Assembly: GCF_004795835.1 (NCBI RefSeq)
Contig: NZ_CP039249.1
Span: 1,298,501 to 1,362,500, forward strand
From: Sphingomonas sp. PAMC26645
Lineage (GTDB): Bacteria; Pseudomonadota; Alphaproteobacteria; Sphingomonadales; Sphingomonadaceae
DNA length: 64,000 nt
Direction: 5' to 3'
The translations under genes were made by a program, and so were the position numbers. Positions 9,174 to 17,698 of the stretch are shown in pieces. The notes beneath the pieces are model-generated. The model was given only the letters and a program-made list of their open reading frames with translations, ran no database searches and had not been told where the DNA came from. Positions within the stretch are counted from its first letter, which is position 1, and every line of letters starts with the position of its first letter.

Positions 9174-9913
9174 AAGACCTCGTTGCCTTCGACCTCGATG
9201 GAACGCTGGCCGAGAGCAAGCAGCCCTTGCAGGAGCCGATGGGCGAGGCGCTGGCGAACCTGCTCGACGTCGCGCATGTCGCGGTGATCTCGGGCGGCGA
9301 CTGGCCGCAATTCGAGAAGCAGGTCGCGTCGCGCCTGCCCGAGCGGGCCGATCGCACCAAGCTTTGGCTGATGCCGACGACGGGCACGAAGCTGTACCGG
9401 TTCGATGGCGAATGGCGCGCGGTGTACGCCGAGCTGTTCGAGGATGACGAGAAGCAGAAGATCCTCACGGCGTTCGACGAGTCGCTCGAGGCTACCGGGT
9501 TCGTGCCGGAGAAGACCTGGGGCGAGCGGATCGAGGATCGTGGTAGCCAGATCACGTTCTCCGCACTCGGCCAGGAAGCGCCGATCGATGCCAAGCACAG
9601 CTGGGATCCGGATTTCGCCAAGCGCAAGGTTATCCAGGCGGACTTGCAGAAGCGGCTGCCGGGGCTGTCGATCAACATGGGCGGCGCGACCTCGATCGAC
9701 ATCACGCGTGAGGGTGTCGACAAGGCGTATGGCCTGAAGAAGCTCAACGAGGCGAGCGGCATCGCGCTCGACAAGATGATGTTCATCGGCGACGCGATCT
9801 TCCCGGGCGGCAATGATTATCCCGCCGAGCAGCTTGGGCTTGACGTCGTGAAGGTGAAGAACGTCGACGGCACGCTGGCGGCGATCGCCGGGATCGTCGC
9901 GTGTCTGAAGTAA
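9170..9913 (+). CDS. HAD-IIB hydrolase resembling eukaryotic-type phosphomannomutase
   Basis: 247 residues with HAD motif I FDLDGTLAESK, motif II ISGGDWPQF, and late motifs GGATSIDITREGVDKAYGL and FIGDAIFPGGNDYPAE. These match the pattern of eukaryotic phosphomannomutase (DxDGT, SGGD, GG..S.D..P.G.DK, GD....GGNDYE) more than ordinary Cof phosphatases. In those mutases the second Asp of motif I is the acid/base and it is present here. Likely a hexose-phosphate mutase or phosphatase; which one is open. Starts in a 4-bp overlap with the preceding HAD gene, so the two HAD proteins are probably made together. Confidence 0.87.
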   Translation: MKDLVAFDLDGTLAESKQPLQEPMGEALANLLDVAHVAVISGGDWPQFEKQVASRLPERADRTKLWLMPTTGTKLYRFDGEWRAVYAELFEDDEKQKILTAFDESLEATGFVPEKTWGERIEDRGSQITFSALGQEAPIDAKHSWDPDFAKRKVIQADLQKRLPGLSINMGGATSIDITREGVDKAYGLKKLNEASGIALDKMMFIGDAIFPGGNDYPAEQLGLDVVKVKNVDGTLAAIAGIVACLK

Positions 9914-9917
9914 GGGC

Positions 9918-10385
9918 ATGAGCGTCGCCTTTCGTCGTGAGAGTGACGAGGAACATCTCGAACCCAAGTTCGAACAGCCGATCGCGCCGGGGCCTAATCT
10001 GGTCACGGCGCGGGGGCTGCGGCTGCTCGGCGAGCGGGTGACCGAGATAGAGGCTGCGGTTGCGGCGGAGACGGACGAGGAGGCGCGCAAGCTTCTGCTG
10101 CGTGATTTGCGGTATTGGCACACGCGTCAGACGACCGCCGAACTCGCGCCTTCGCCGGAAGAGGACGAGGTCGGGATCGGTTCGCGCGCTCGTGTTCGGA
10201 TGAACGGGGTTGAGCGGGTTATCGCGATCGTCGGTGGCGACGAGGCGGAGCCCGGCGAGGACCGGCTGGCGTTCTCGGCACCGCTGGCGCGCGCGCTGAT
10301 GGGCGCGGCGGTTGGCGAGACGGTGGCGTTTGCGGACAAGCCGGACGCGATCGAGGTTCTGGCGATCGACAAGGATGACGGCTGA
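9918..10385 (+). CDS. GreA/GreB-family transcription elongation factor
   Basis: 155 residues. N-terminal coiled-coil-like region (ARGLRLLGERVTEIEAAVAA to LLRDLRYWHTRQ, about residues 30-75) followed by a C-terminal FKBP-like Gre domain (VGIGSRARVRM, ending SAPLARALMGAAVGETVAF). The phrase SPLGRALMGA...GE is the Gre family hallmark. Gre factors stimulate transcript cleavage in backtracked RNA polymerase. The N-terminus carries an extra charged leader of about 30 residues. Possibly GreB-like, but assignment to A or B is not safe. Couples by TGATG to the 60-residue gene. Confidence 0.88.
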   Translation: MSVAFRRESDEEHLEPKFEQPIAPGPNLVTARGLRLLGERVTEIEAAVAAETDEEARKLLLRDLRYWHTRQTTAELAPSPEEDEVGIGSRARVRMNGVERVIAIVGGDEAEPGEDRLAFSAPLARALMGAAVGETVAFADKPDAIEVLAIDKDDG

Positions 10386-10567
10386 TGGCTGAAGCGAAAT
10401 TCGAACGGCATCGTCAGGCGTGGACGCAGGACGAAATCCAGAAGCTGCATACGCTGGCGAAGAAGGGCATGGCGTTGAAGGCGATCGCCAAGGCGCTGAC
10501 TCGGAGCGAGGAGTCGGTGAAGGTTCGGGCGAAGGAGGATTCGCTAAATATCGCGAAGCTGCGGTAG
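10385..10567 (+). CDS. Small SANT/Myb-like HTH protein
   Basis: 60 residues, highly basic. Core WTQDEIQKLHTLAKKGMALK followed by AIAKALTRSEESVKVRA resembles a SANT/Myb-like or GcrA-like helix-turn-helix: W..eE...L..La..G.....IA..L.Rs..sV..rA. Probably binds DNA or a transcription protein. Its start overlaps the stop of the Gre-like gene (TGATG), so the two are translationally coupled. No named family is recognised with certainty. Confidence 0.78.
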   Translation: MAEAKFERHRQAWTQDEIQKLHTLAKKGMALKAIAKALTRSEESVKVRAKEDSLNIAKLR

Positions 10568-10582
10568 CTTGTGCGGGCTTAG

Positions 10583-10682
10583 CCCTCTCCCCTCCGGGGA
10601 GAGGGTTGGGTGAGGGGCTGTTCTGGGCGATGCACTGCTTGGCTGCCCCTCACCCCGACCCTCTCCCCTGAGGGGAGAGGGA
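10583..10682. repeat. Family C palindromic element C2
   Basis: CCCTCTCCCCTCCGGGGAGA on the left and the inverse near GACCCTCTCCCCTGAGGGGA on the right, with GTGAGGGGCTG / GCTGCCCCTCAC as inner arms. Just beyond it a short tandem duplication (GGGAGCAGAAGG twice, 10680-10708) is seen. Part of a 467-bp gene-free stretch (10568-11034) that also holds A2 and B2. Confidence 0.88.
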
Positions 10683-10778
10683 GCAGAAGGGCAGAGGGAG
10701 CAGAAGGGGCTGGCGTTATCGCGCTCTACGAGATCGTCGGAGGCTATCGCTCTTCCATATGACACCCTTCCGAAATGC

Positions 10779-10885
10779 CACCACCCCGGCGAAGGCCGGG
10801 GCCCAATTGGAAAGGTCGGAGTAACGGTCCGCGACATGCGTCATTGCCGTCCCCCAATTGGGCCCCGGCCTTCGCCGGGGTGGTG
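10779..10885 (+). repeat. Family A palindromic element A2
   Basis: Left arm CACCACCCCGGCGAAGGCCG onward and right arm with the exact complement (GGCCTTCGCCGGGGTGGTG). The loop carries GGAAAGG, GAGTAACGG and GCCGTCCCC, the plus orientation of the family. Confidence 0.92.
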
Positions 10886-10971
10886 TTACCCGGCGGATCG
10901 GCACGATAACACCGACAGCAGATCGCCACCTATGTGGCCAATCCCGAACGCGCTACAGCGACCATCCCCTC

Positions 10972-11028
10972 TTGTTCTCCCGCGAAGGCGGGAGGCCAGT
11001 CTGGGTCCCCGCCTTCGCGGGGAAACAA
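10972..11028. repeat. Family B palindromic element B2
   Basis: Compact hairpin: TTGTTCTCCCGCGAAGGCGG at the left, CCGCCTTCGCGGGGAAACAA at the right, short centre CCAGTCTGGG. The right end lies 6 bp before the ATG of the following flavoprotein and its GGGGA may act as that gene's ribosome-binding site. Confidence 0.88.
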
Positions 11029-11034
11029 TCTTAA

Positions 11035-12243
11035 ATGGCGGCCGCTGACCTGAGCCGCACGGAGCTACACTTGTCCGAATACGACGCGATTATCCTCGGC
11101 GCAGGCGCCGCCGGCCTCATGTGCGCCGCGGTCGCAGGCCAGCGCGGCAGAAAAATCTTGCTCGTCGATCACGCCGACCAGGCGGGCAAGAAGATCCTGA
11201 TCTCCGGCGGTGGACGGTGCAATTTCACCAACGTTCACACCGCTGCCGACCGCTACATCTCCGCCAACCCGCATTTCGCCAAGTCCGCACTCGGCCGCTA
11301 CACCGCGCAGGATTTCCTCGCGCTCGTCGAATCCTCCGGCATCGCGTGGCACGAGAAGACGCTCGGCCAGCTCTTCTGCGACGGCTCCGCGAAGCAGATC
11401 GTCGAGATGCTGCTCGACGAATGCGATAAGGGCCGCGTCGACCTGTCGCTCGGCCGCGCGGTCACCGGAGTCGACCACGCAGACGGGCGATACCGCGTCT
11501 CGCTCGACGGTCGCACCGTCATCGCGCCCGCTTTGGTCATCGCGACCGGCGGGCCTTCCATCCCGAAGATGGGCGCGACCGGGTTCGCATATGACCTCGC
11601 CCGCCAGTTCGGCCTGAAGGTCGTCGAGCCGCGCCCCGCGCTCGTCCCGCTGACGCTCGGCGGCGAGGAGACGCTGTTCCGCGAACTGTCCGGAGTCGCC
11701 GCTGAGGTCGTCGCCACCGCCGGCAAGACCGCCTTCCGCGAGGCGGCGCTGTTCACGCATCGCGGCCTGTCCGGCCCCGCGATCCTGCAAGTGTCGTCCT
11801 ATTGGCGCAACGGCCAGCCCGTCGGGATCGATTTCCTCCCCGATCGCGAGTCCGGCTGGCTCCCCGCTGCCAAGCGTACCACGCCGCGCGCGACTCTGCG
11901 AAAATTGCTCGGCAGCACGCTCCCGGATCGACTCGCAGAGACTTTGAGCGACCGTTTAGGCATGACGAGCGAGATTTCCACGCTCACCGACCGCAAGCTC
12001 CAGGACGCCGAACGCGCGCTAAGCCATTGGCAATTCACGCCAAACGGCTCCGAAGGCTATGCCAAGGCCGAAGTTACCGCTGGCGGAATCAGCACCGCGG
12101 AACTCTCCTCGCAAACAATGCAAGCCAAACGCGTACCAATGCTGTATGCAGTCGGCGAAGCGGTCGATGTCACAGGGTGGCTCGGCGGCTACAACTTCCA
12201 ATGGGCATGGGCGAGCGGGTGGGCCGCGGGTCAAGTCCTGTAG
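11035..12243 (+). CDS. FAD-dependent oxidoreductase, YhiN/HI0933 family
   Basis: 402 residues. Rossmann FAD-binding motif ILGAGAAGLMCAAVAGQRG near residue 21, the family signature KKILISGGGRCNFTN near residue 50, ATGGPSIPKMGATGFAYD near 165, FTHRGLSGPAILQVSSYW near 240, and the C-terminal GEAVDVTGWLGGYNFQWAWA. These define the HI0933 family (also called BaiN or YhiN), whose physiological substrate is not settled. The ATG at 11035 abuts element B2; a TTG at 11071 is an alternative start that would trim 12 residues and begin just before the FAD motif. Confidence 0.92.
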   Translation: MAAADLSRTELHLSEYDAIILGAGAAGLMCAAVAGQRGRKILLVDHADQAGKKILISGGGRCNFTNVHTAADRYISANPHFAKSALGRYTAQDFLALVESSGIAWHEKTLGQLFCDGSAKQIVEMLLDECDKGRVDLSLGRAVTGVDHADGRYRVSLDGRTVIAPALVIATGGPSIPKMGATGFAYDLARQFGLKVVEPRPALVPLTLGGEETLFRELSGVAAEVVATAGKTAFREAALFTHRGLSGPAILQVSSYWRNGQPVGIDFLPDRESGWLPAAKRTTPRATLRKLLGSTLPDRLAETLSDRLGMTSEISTLTDRKLQDAERALSHWQFTPNGSEGYAKAEVTAGGISTAELSSQTMQAKRVPMLYAVGEAVDVTGWLGGYNFQWAWASGWAAGQVL

Positions 12244-12299
12244 GGACCACCACGCCAGTGCCTTGCCGTTGCGTAAGCCGGCCACCAATTAGGACGTAC

Positions 12300-14069
12300 A
12301 TGCCTTTTACAAATATTCCGTCGCTTCTTTCCGAGGCGCTCGAAGCGCGCGGCTATACCGCGCTCACCCCCGTCCAGGCTCATGTGATCGAGGACAATGC
12401 GATCGGTCGCGATCTCGTCGTGTCGGCGCAGACCGGCTCGGGTAAGACCGTGGCGTTCGGCCTGGCGATGGCCGGCGAGCTGCTCGGTGAAGCCGGCGAG
12501 GACGGAGTCCAGCGCCTGCCCGCACCGCACAAGCCGCTCGTGCTCTGCATCGCGCCGACTCGCGAGCTCGCGCTCCAGGTCAGCCGCGAGCTGATGTGGC
12601 TTTATGCCAAGGCCGGTGCACGCATTTCGACCTGCGTCGGCGGCATGGACGCCTCGAAGGAGCGTCGTTCGCTCGCGCACGGCGCGCATATCGTCGTCGG
12701 CACGCCGGGTCGTCTGCGCGATCACCTCGAGCGTGGCGCGCTCGACCTGTCGGCCCTGAAGGTCGCGGTGCTCGACGAAGCCGACGAGATGCTCGACATG
12801 GGCTTCCGCGAGGACCTCGAGCAGATCCTCGATGCGTCGCCCGAAGCGCGTCGTACGCTGCTGTTCTCGGCGACGATGCCGCGGCCGATCGTCGCGCTGG
12901 CCAAGCGCTATCAGAAGGACGCGCTGCGGATCTCGACCGTCGGCGAGGATCGCGGTCATGGCGATATCTCGTACCAGGCCGTCACGGTCTCGCCGTCCGA
13001 GATCGAGCATGCGGTGATCAACCTGCTGCGCTTCCACGAGGCGGAGACGGCGATGCTGTTCTGCGCCACGCGTGACAATGTGCGTCACCTGCACGCGAGC
13101 CTGGTCGAGCGTGGCTTTGCCGCTGTCGCACTGTCGGGCGAGCATTCGCAGAACGAGCGTAACGCGGCGCTTCAGGCGCTGCGTGACCGTCGTGCGCGCG
13201 TCTGTGTTGCGACCGATGTTGCGGCGCGCGGTATCGATCTGCCGACGCTGAGCCTCGTCGTTCACGTCGAGTTGCCGCGTGACGCCGAGACGCTTCAGCA
13301 TCGCTCGGGCCGTACCGGTCGTGCGGGCAAGAAGGGCACCGCCGTCCTGATCGTGCCGTTCCCGCGTCGTCGTCGTGTCGAAATGATGCTCCGTGGTGCG
13401 AAGATCAACGCGGAGTGGGTCAACGCCCCGACCGCGGAGGACATCCGAAAGAACGACCACGAGCGCCTGATCGGCATGCTGTTGCAGCCAGTCGAGGTCG
13501 AGGAGGAGGATCGCGCACTCGCCGTCCGCCTGATGGCCGAGAAGACGCCGGAGGATATCGCCGCCGCGCTGGTGCACATGCACCGTGCGACGATGCCGCA
13601 GGCCGAGGACCTGATCGACCAGAGCAAGCAGCCGACGCAGGACGAGCGTTCGCAGGGTCCGCGCGCGGGCTTCGAGGACACCGTCTGGTTCCGGATGGAC
13701 ATCGGTCGTCGCCAGAACGCCGATCCGCGCTGGATCCTGCCGCTGATCTGCCGTCGCGGGCACATCACGAAGTCCGAGATCGGTGCGATCCGTATCGGCC
13801 CGAACGAGACGGCGTTCGAGATACCGCGGGCGGTTGCTTCGCGGTTCTCGGCGGCGATCCAGCGTACGGCACAGGCTGGCGAGGAAGAGAGCGGCGTGGC
13901 GATCGAGGCGATGCAGGGCGCGCCGGAGAGCGGTGCGCGGCATGACGGCGGTGGCGGTGGTCGCAGCAATGCGAGCGGCCCCCGCTCGACGCTGCACCGT
14001 GCGGCCCCTCGTGGCGGTCCGGCTCCCGCGCGCAAGCCCCCGTACCGCGGCAACCGCGAGCGTAGCTAA
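12300..14069 (+). CDS. DEAD-box ATP-dependent RNA helicase with DbpA-type C-terminal domain
   Basis: 589 residues. Helicase motifs in order: Q motif LTPVQAHVI (about residue 22), AQTGSGKT (about 44), PTRELAL, GTPGRL, VLDEADEMLDMG (about 155), FSATMP, then domain 2 with GIDLPTLSLVVH and HRSGRTGRAG (about 340). The tail has FRMDIGRRQNADPRWILPLI and HITKSEIGAIRI, which matches the DbpA/CsdA RNA-binding domain, followed by a basic Gly/Arg-rich end. Probably acts in ribosome assembly or cold-adapted RNA remodelling. The frame is open upstream, but the ATG at 12300 is preceded by TTAGGACG, a good ribosome-binding site, and gives the normal N-terminus. Confidence 0.96.
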   Translation: MPFTNIPSLLSEALEARGYTALTPVQAHVIEDNAIGRDLVVSAQTGSGKTVAFGLAMAGELLGEAGEDGVQRLPAPHKPLVLCIAPTRELALQVSRELMWLYAKAGARISTCVGGMDASKERRSLAHGAHIVVGTPGRLRDHLERGALDLSALKVAVLDEADEMLDMGFREDLEQILDASPEARRTLLFSATMPRPIVALAKRYQKDALRISTVGEDRGHGDISYQAVTVSPSEIEHAVINLLRFHEAETAMLFCATRDNVRHLHASLVERGFAAVALSGEHSQNERNAALQALRDRRARVCVATDVAARGIDLPTLSLVVHVELPRDAETLQHRSGRTGRAGKKGTAVLIVPFPRRRRVEMMLRGAKINAEWVNAPTAEDIRKNDHERLIGMLLQPVEVEEEDRALAVRLMAEKTPEDIAAALVHMHRATMPQAEDLIDQSKQPTQDERSQGPRAGFEDTVWFRMDIGRRQNADPRWILPLICRRGHITKSEIGAIRIGPNETAFEIPRAVASRFSAAIQRTAQAGEEESGVAIEAMQGAPESGARHDGGGGGRSNASGPRSTLHRAAPRGGPAPARKPPYRGNRERS

Positions 14070-14079
14070 GCTAGTACGA

Positions 14080-14201
14080 TCCTCCCCCGCAAGGGGGAGG
14101 TGTCGCCGAAGGTGACGGAGGGGGAGGATACGCGACAGATGTGGTGGATGCCTCCCCCTCCGTCAGGCTACGCCTGCCACCTCCCCCTGGCGGGGGAGGA
14201 T
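14080..14201. repeat. Family C palindromic element C3
   Basis: ATCCTCCCCCGCAAGGGGGA left, CTCCCCCTGGCGGGGGAGGA right, with inner inverted segments GGTGACGGAGGGGGAGG / CCTCCCCCTCCGTCA. The start codon of the next gene follows within 5 bp. Confidence 0.9.
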
Positions 14202-14205
14202 TTGA

Positions 14206-14667
14206 ATGACTGACGCCCCAATCCGAATTCTCGTCGACGCCGATGCGTGTCCGGTAAAGGACGAGATCTACAAGGTCGCGTGGCGTCACGAAGTCCCCGT
14301 GACGATCGTCGCCAACAGCCATTTCCGCATCCCCGTCCACCCGCTGATCTCGCGCATCGTGGTCAGCGACGGGTTCGACGCGGCAGACGACTGGATCGCC
14401 GAACAGGCCGATGCGAAGTCGGTCGTGATCACTGCCGACATCCTGCTCGCCGATCGCTGCGTGAAAGCCGGCGCGACCGTACTCGCCAACACCGGCAAGC
14501 CGTTCACCACCAGCTCGATCGGCGGCGCGATCGCCACCCGTGCGATCATGGCCGACCTGCGGGCGGGCGGCGATATCATCGGCGGCCCCGCACCGTTCTC
14601 GAAAGCCGACCGGTCGAGCTTCCTCTCCGCGCTCGATGCCGCGCTGGTCCGGCTGAAGCGCCGCTAG
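14206..14667 (+). CDS. YaiI/YqxD family protein (DUF188, UPF0178)
   Basis: 153 residues. Begins with the family signature ILVDADACPVKDEIY (residues 8-22), continues with VANSHFRIP, VVSDGFDAADDWIAEQA and VITADILLADRCVKAGATVL, and ends with the conserved FTTSSIGGAIATRAIMADLR. The acidic cluster DADACPVK resembles a PIN-like nuclease core, but no biochemical role is established for the family. Stands alone between family C element C3 and the LprI-like gene. Confidence 0.93.
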   Translation: MTDAPIRILVDADACPVKDEIYKVAWRHEVPVTIVANSHFRIPVHPLISRIVVSDGFDAADDWIAEQADAKSVVITADILLADRCVKAGATVLANTGKPFTTSSIGGAIATRAIMADLRAGGDIIGGPAPFSKADRSSFLSALDAALVRLKRR

Positions 14668-14739
14668 CCGGAGCGTAGACAGAGCGGCTGGCCCGTCGCT
14701 ACACTCCCGCCACCGATCATGCGGCAGGGGGAGAGTGCG

Positions 14740-15123
14740 ATGCAGTTGAAGATGTTGGCGGCGGCGGCGGCGGTTGTGGTTTCGGCCGGGACGCCTGTGC
14801 TCGCCCAGGTGGCACCCGCCGGGATATCCGACCGGTACACGGCGTGCCAGGCGCGGGCCCGCGGCAACACAGTGCAGGGCGGTATCTGCGCGCAGACCGA
14901 AATGGCGTCGCAGGACGCGCGGCTGAACAAGGCCTATCAGCAGGTCATGCGGCAACTCGCGAGCCGACCGGCGCAACGTATCGCGCTGCGCGACGAACAG
15001 CGATCCTGGCTCAAGGCGCGCGACTATGAGTGCAAGATCGATGGAGAAACGATCGACACCGCTTGCCTCGTTTCAAAAACCGCAACCCGCGCCAATGAAC
15101 TGGAACGCAAGATCCGCTTCTAA
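14740..15123 (+). CDS. LprI-like secreted protein (DUF1311)
   Basis: 127 residues. Start chosen at ATG 14740 because GGGGGAGAG lies about 5 bp upstream and a signal peptide follows directly (MQLKMLAAAAAVVVSAGTPV, cleavage near VLAQ). The mature part has the DUF1311 pattern: Cys, then QTEMASQDARLNKAYQQVMR, then LRDEQRSWLKARDYEC. The domain is shared with the lysozyme inhibitor LprI of mycobacteria and many periplasmic proteins of unknown role; cysteines are probably disulfide-bonded. Function beyond periplasmic location is not inferred. Confidence 0.87.
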   Translation: MQLKMLAAAAAVVVSAGTPVLAQVAPAGISDRYTACQARARGNTVQGGICAQTEMASQDARLNKAYQQVMRQLASRPAQRIALRDEQRSWLKARDYECKIDGETIDTACLVSKTATRANELERKIRF

Positions 15124-15470
15124 CGGCATTCCGCGGGGGCATGACGGGGAGCGGGCGTGGGTGGATCGAGCCCGGTCCGCTATCCTATCAGCCGTCGTTG
15201 CCAACAAGCGGCCCAACCAAGAGGCTGCCCCCCGAGCGGTAACATTAGGTCCGAATGAAGATGATGGGCGACCAGACAAACCTGTGGGCTTCCGGCAAAC
15301 TGGCTAACCGTTCGCGCCAGCAGCGACGACCGGTAAGCGCGTAAGATGCTCAAACGCAAAGTATGCCAGCGGTAAGCTGAACTGATTGACCCGTTTTGGG
15401 GCCATTGTAAGATACCGAGTTTGCTAGAAAAAGTTTCGCCGCGTACAAGTGTCTTGGAAGCGGGGGAGCA
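15124..15470. other. Gene-free intergenic stretch of 347 bp
   Basis: No convincing gene on either strand and none of the palindromic families. It is less GC-rich toward its right end (about 15340-15440), which may hold the promoter of the acyltransferase gene; a ribosome-binding site GGGGGAG at 15461-15467 precedes that start. Confidence 0.6.
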
Positions 15471-16682
15471 ATGACAGCAGCTGGCATGGGGCGCATCCCC
15501 TTCGACGGCTCGCGCCTTCCTCGCTCAGGCCGGATCGAAGCGCTTGATATGCTGCGCGGGTTCGCCGCGTTGCTCGTTCTGTTTCAGCACCTTGCCGAGA
15601 CCATCATAGCGACGCACGCGCTTCCCCTTCCGATCGAACAGGCCGGCGTGCTGCTGTTCGACGGCATCTTTCACTTCGGGCGGTTTGGCGTCGCGCTGTT
15701 CTTTCTGATCAGCGGGTTCGTCATCCCGTTCAGTTTTCGCACCGATCGTCCGGTCCGCGGATTCGCGATCAGCCGCGCATTTCGTCTGTATCCCGCCTAT
15801 TGGCTGTCGCTGGGGGTCGCGCTGCTGGTGCTGCATATGACAGGCGCGCCTGCCCCTGCGCCGGTGACGATCGTGGCCAATGTGGCCATGGTCCAGCATT
15901 ATGTCGGTCAGCCCGATATCGTCGTCGCCTATTGGACGCTTGCAACGGAGCTGGCGTTCTACGTGCTGGCGGCCTGCCTCGTTGCCTGGGGAGTGCTGCG
16001 TGCGCCGTTCGTCTTGGCCGGAGGAATCGTCGCGCTGTTCGGTGCAGCGCTGTTGCTCGCACTGGCATCGCATCTGGTCGACAAGCGGCTGCCCGCCGAC
16101 CTGCCGCTGAATTTGGGGCTGATGTTGCTGGGAACGATGCTGCGACTGGCGATGCTGGAGCGCAATGCGATCGCGGTGCGTCTGGCGGGGATTCTCTGCG
16201 GCCTATTCCTCGCGATCGTGCCGGTCGTCCAGTTCATGACGGTCCCGCCGGTCGGTGCCCCAGGTTTCAATCTGGCACCGACTTTAGGGTATATTGGCGC
16301 ACTGCTGCTGTTCGTGGGGGTCGTCGGCGCTGGCTCGGATAGCACCCGCGCGGTTGGCGGCCGTTCGGTTTACCGGCGTGTGGCAAAGTGGTTCGGGACC
16401 ATCTCGTATTCCGTCTATCTGTTCCACGGACCGGTGATCCTGGCGTGCGGGACGATCCTGATCGCGGGCGATCCGGGGTCGGCATTACGCTACGTCGCGG
16501 TCGTGCTGAGCGCGACGATACTCATCGCGGCAGTCGTCTATCATGCCGTCGAAGAGCCGATGGTGCGACTAGGCCACCGCATGATCCGGCGACCTGTACC
16601 AGCGCAAGCGCCGGGTCTGGCAGAGCCGATCCTCGCGACCCCCACGGTCGGCCCGATCTTCGTCGAGACGGAGTTCCGCTAG
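15471..16682 (+). CDS. Membrane-bound acyltransferase, family 3 (OafA/YrhL-like)
   Basis: 403 residues, about ten membrane segments. The N-terminus has the family 3 hallmark RIEALDMLRGFAALLVLFQH (residues 23-42, with the conserved Arg-Gly and His), then FHFGRFGVALFFLISGFVIPF and FAISRAFRLYPAYWLS. The late motif ISYSVYLFHGPVI is also typical. These enzymes move acetyl or other acyl groups from the cytosol onto cell-surface glycans or lipids. The preceding GCGGGGGAGCA is a clear ribosome-binding site. No glycan gene is adjacent, so the acceptor is unknown. Confidence 0.92.
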   Translation: MTAAGMGRIPFDGSRLPRSGRIEALDMLRGFAALLVLFQHLAETIIATHALPLPIEQAGVLLFDGIFHFGRFGVALFFLISGFVIPFSFRTDRPVRGFAISRAFRLYPAYWLSLGVALLVLHMTGAPAPAPVTIVANVAMVQHYVGQPDIVVAYWTLATELAFYVLAACLVAWGVLRAPFVLAGGIVALFGAALLLALASHLVDKRLPADLPLNLGLMLLGTMLRLAMLERNAIAVRLAGILCGLFLAIVPVVQFMTVPPVGAPGFNLAPTLGYIGALLLFVGVVGAGSDSTRAVGGRSVYRRVAKWFGTISYSVYLFHGPVILACGTILIAGDPGSALRYVAVVLSATILIAAVVYHAVEEPMVRLGHRMIRRPVPAQAPGLAEPILATPTVGPIFVETEFR

Positions 16683-16864
16683 CAGGTCTCGAAAAGCCGC
16701 TGCACGACGATCCACAGAAACCGGTTGTTTGAACCAAGAGATCAACGCGTGGACCGCGCATACGACCTAAAGCGAGGTTGCGCGATACACCGGGCGGCAG
16801 TCGACCAGCGCACGCTCGCCGACACCGCAGCAACAGGGCTTCTGGCTGACCTCGAATTGAAGTT

Positions 16865-16941
<77 letters not shown>

Positions 16942-16992
16942 CGGACGGTCCGCCTAGCAAAGCAAACCGGGGTGCGCCAGACGTTTTCGCGA

Positions 16993-17694
16993 TCAGGCCT
17001 CGCCGGTTGCCGGATCGGGGTCCGCCTGGGGAGCCGAGCCTGCAAGCGATCTACCCTTAGGCGGCGGGGTCTTGGGTTTGTACGCGCACAGATCGCTGAC
17101 GATGCACCGCCAGCATTCGGGCGTCCGCGCCTTGCAGACGTAGCGGCCGTGCAGGATCAGCCAGTGATGCGCGTGCAGGCGGAACGGTTGCGGGGTGGCC
17201 TTGTCGAGCTTCAGTTCGACCGCGAGCGGGGTCTTGCCGCGGGCGAGGCCGGTGCGGTTGCCGACGCGGAAGATATGCGTGTCGACGGCGAACGTCTCCG
17301 CACCGAACGCAACGTTGAGGACCACATTCGCGGTCTTGCGACCCACGCCGGGCAGGCGTTCGAGTGCGGCGCGGTCGTTGGGGACCTCGCCGCCATAGTC
17401 GTCGATCAGCATCTGCGATAGCGCGATGACGTTCTTCGCCTTGGTATTGAACAGCCCGATCGTCTTGATGTGCCGCTTCAGCTCGTCGAGCCCGAGCGCG
17501 ACCATCTTCTCGGGCGTGTCGACCTCGCGGAACAGCGCGCGCGTCGCCTTGTTGACGCCGACGTCCGTCGCCTGCGCCGACAACGCGACCGCGACGACCA
17601 GCGTGTACGGATTGACGAATTTCAGCTCGGTCTCGGGGTGCGGATCGGCTTCCGCCAGACGCGCGTAGAACTCGATGACGTCGGCCTTCTTCAC
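16993..17694 (-). CDS. nth: Endonuclease III (DNA glycosylase/AP lyase)
   Basis: Base-excision repair enzyme removing oxidised pyrimidines. 233 residues. [19 protein letters not shown] segment [19 protein letters not shown] near residue 38, helix-hairpin-helix [18 protein letters not shown] near residue 113 with the catalytic Lys, catalytic Asp in [13 protein letters not shown], and a [4Fe-4S] cluster of spacing C-x6-C-x2-C-x5-C in [19 protein letters not shown]. The GTG at 17694 gives the usual N-terminus; the longer open frame would run into dapB. The C-terminus has a Pro/Lys/Ala-rich extension of about 25 residues beyond the cluster. Starts 4 bp after the dapB stop. Confidence 0.95.
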   Translation of the reverse strand: MKKADVIEFYARLAEADPHPETELKFVNPYTLVVAVALSAQATDVGVNKATRALFREVDTPEKMVALGLDELKRHIKTIGLFNTKAKNVIALSQMLIDDYGGEVPNDRAALERLPGVGRKTANVVLNVAFGAETFAVDTHIFRVGNRTGLARGKTPLAVELKLDKATPQPFRLHAHHWLILHGRYVCKARTPECWRCIVSDLCAYKPKTPPPKGRSLAGSAPQADPDPATGEA

Positions 17695-17698
17695 GCCC

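Noticed and set aside
10680..10708. Short tandem GCAGAAGGG-type duplication as a minisatellite
   Set aside because: Only two units; too small to call a repeat array.
12231..13997. Long minus-strand frame opposite the DEAD-box helicase
   Set aside because: Arg-rich shadow; all helicase motifs are on the plus strand.
15026..15307. Small plus-strand frame after the LprI-like gene
   Set aside because: Overlaps the end of that gene in another frame, has no SD or family features.
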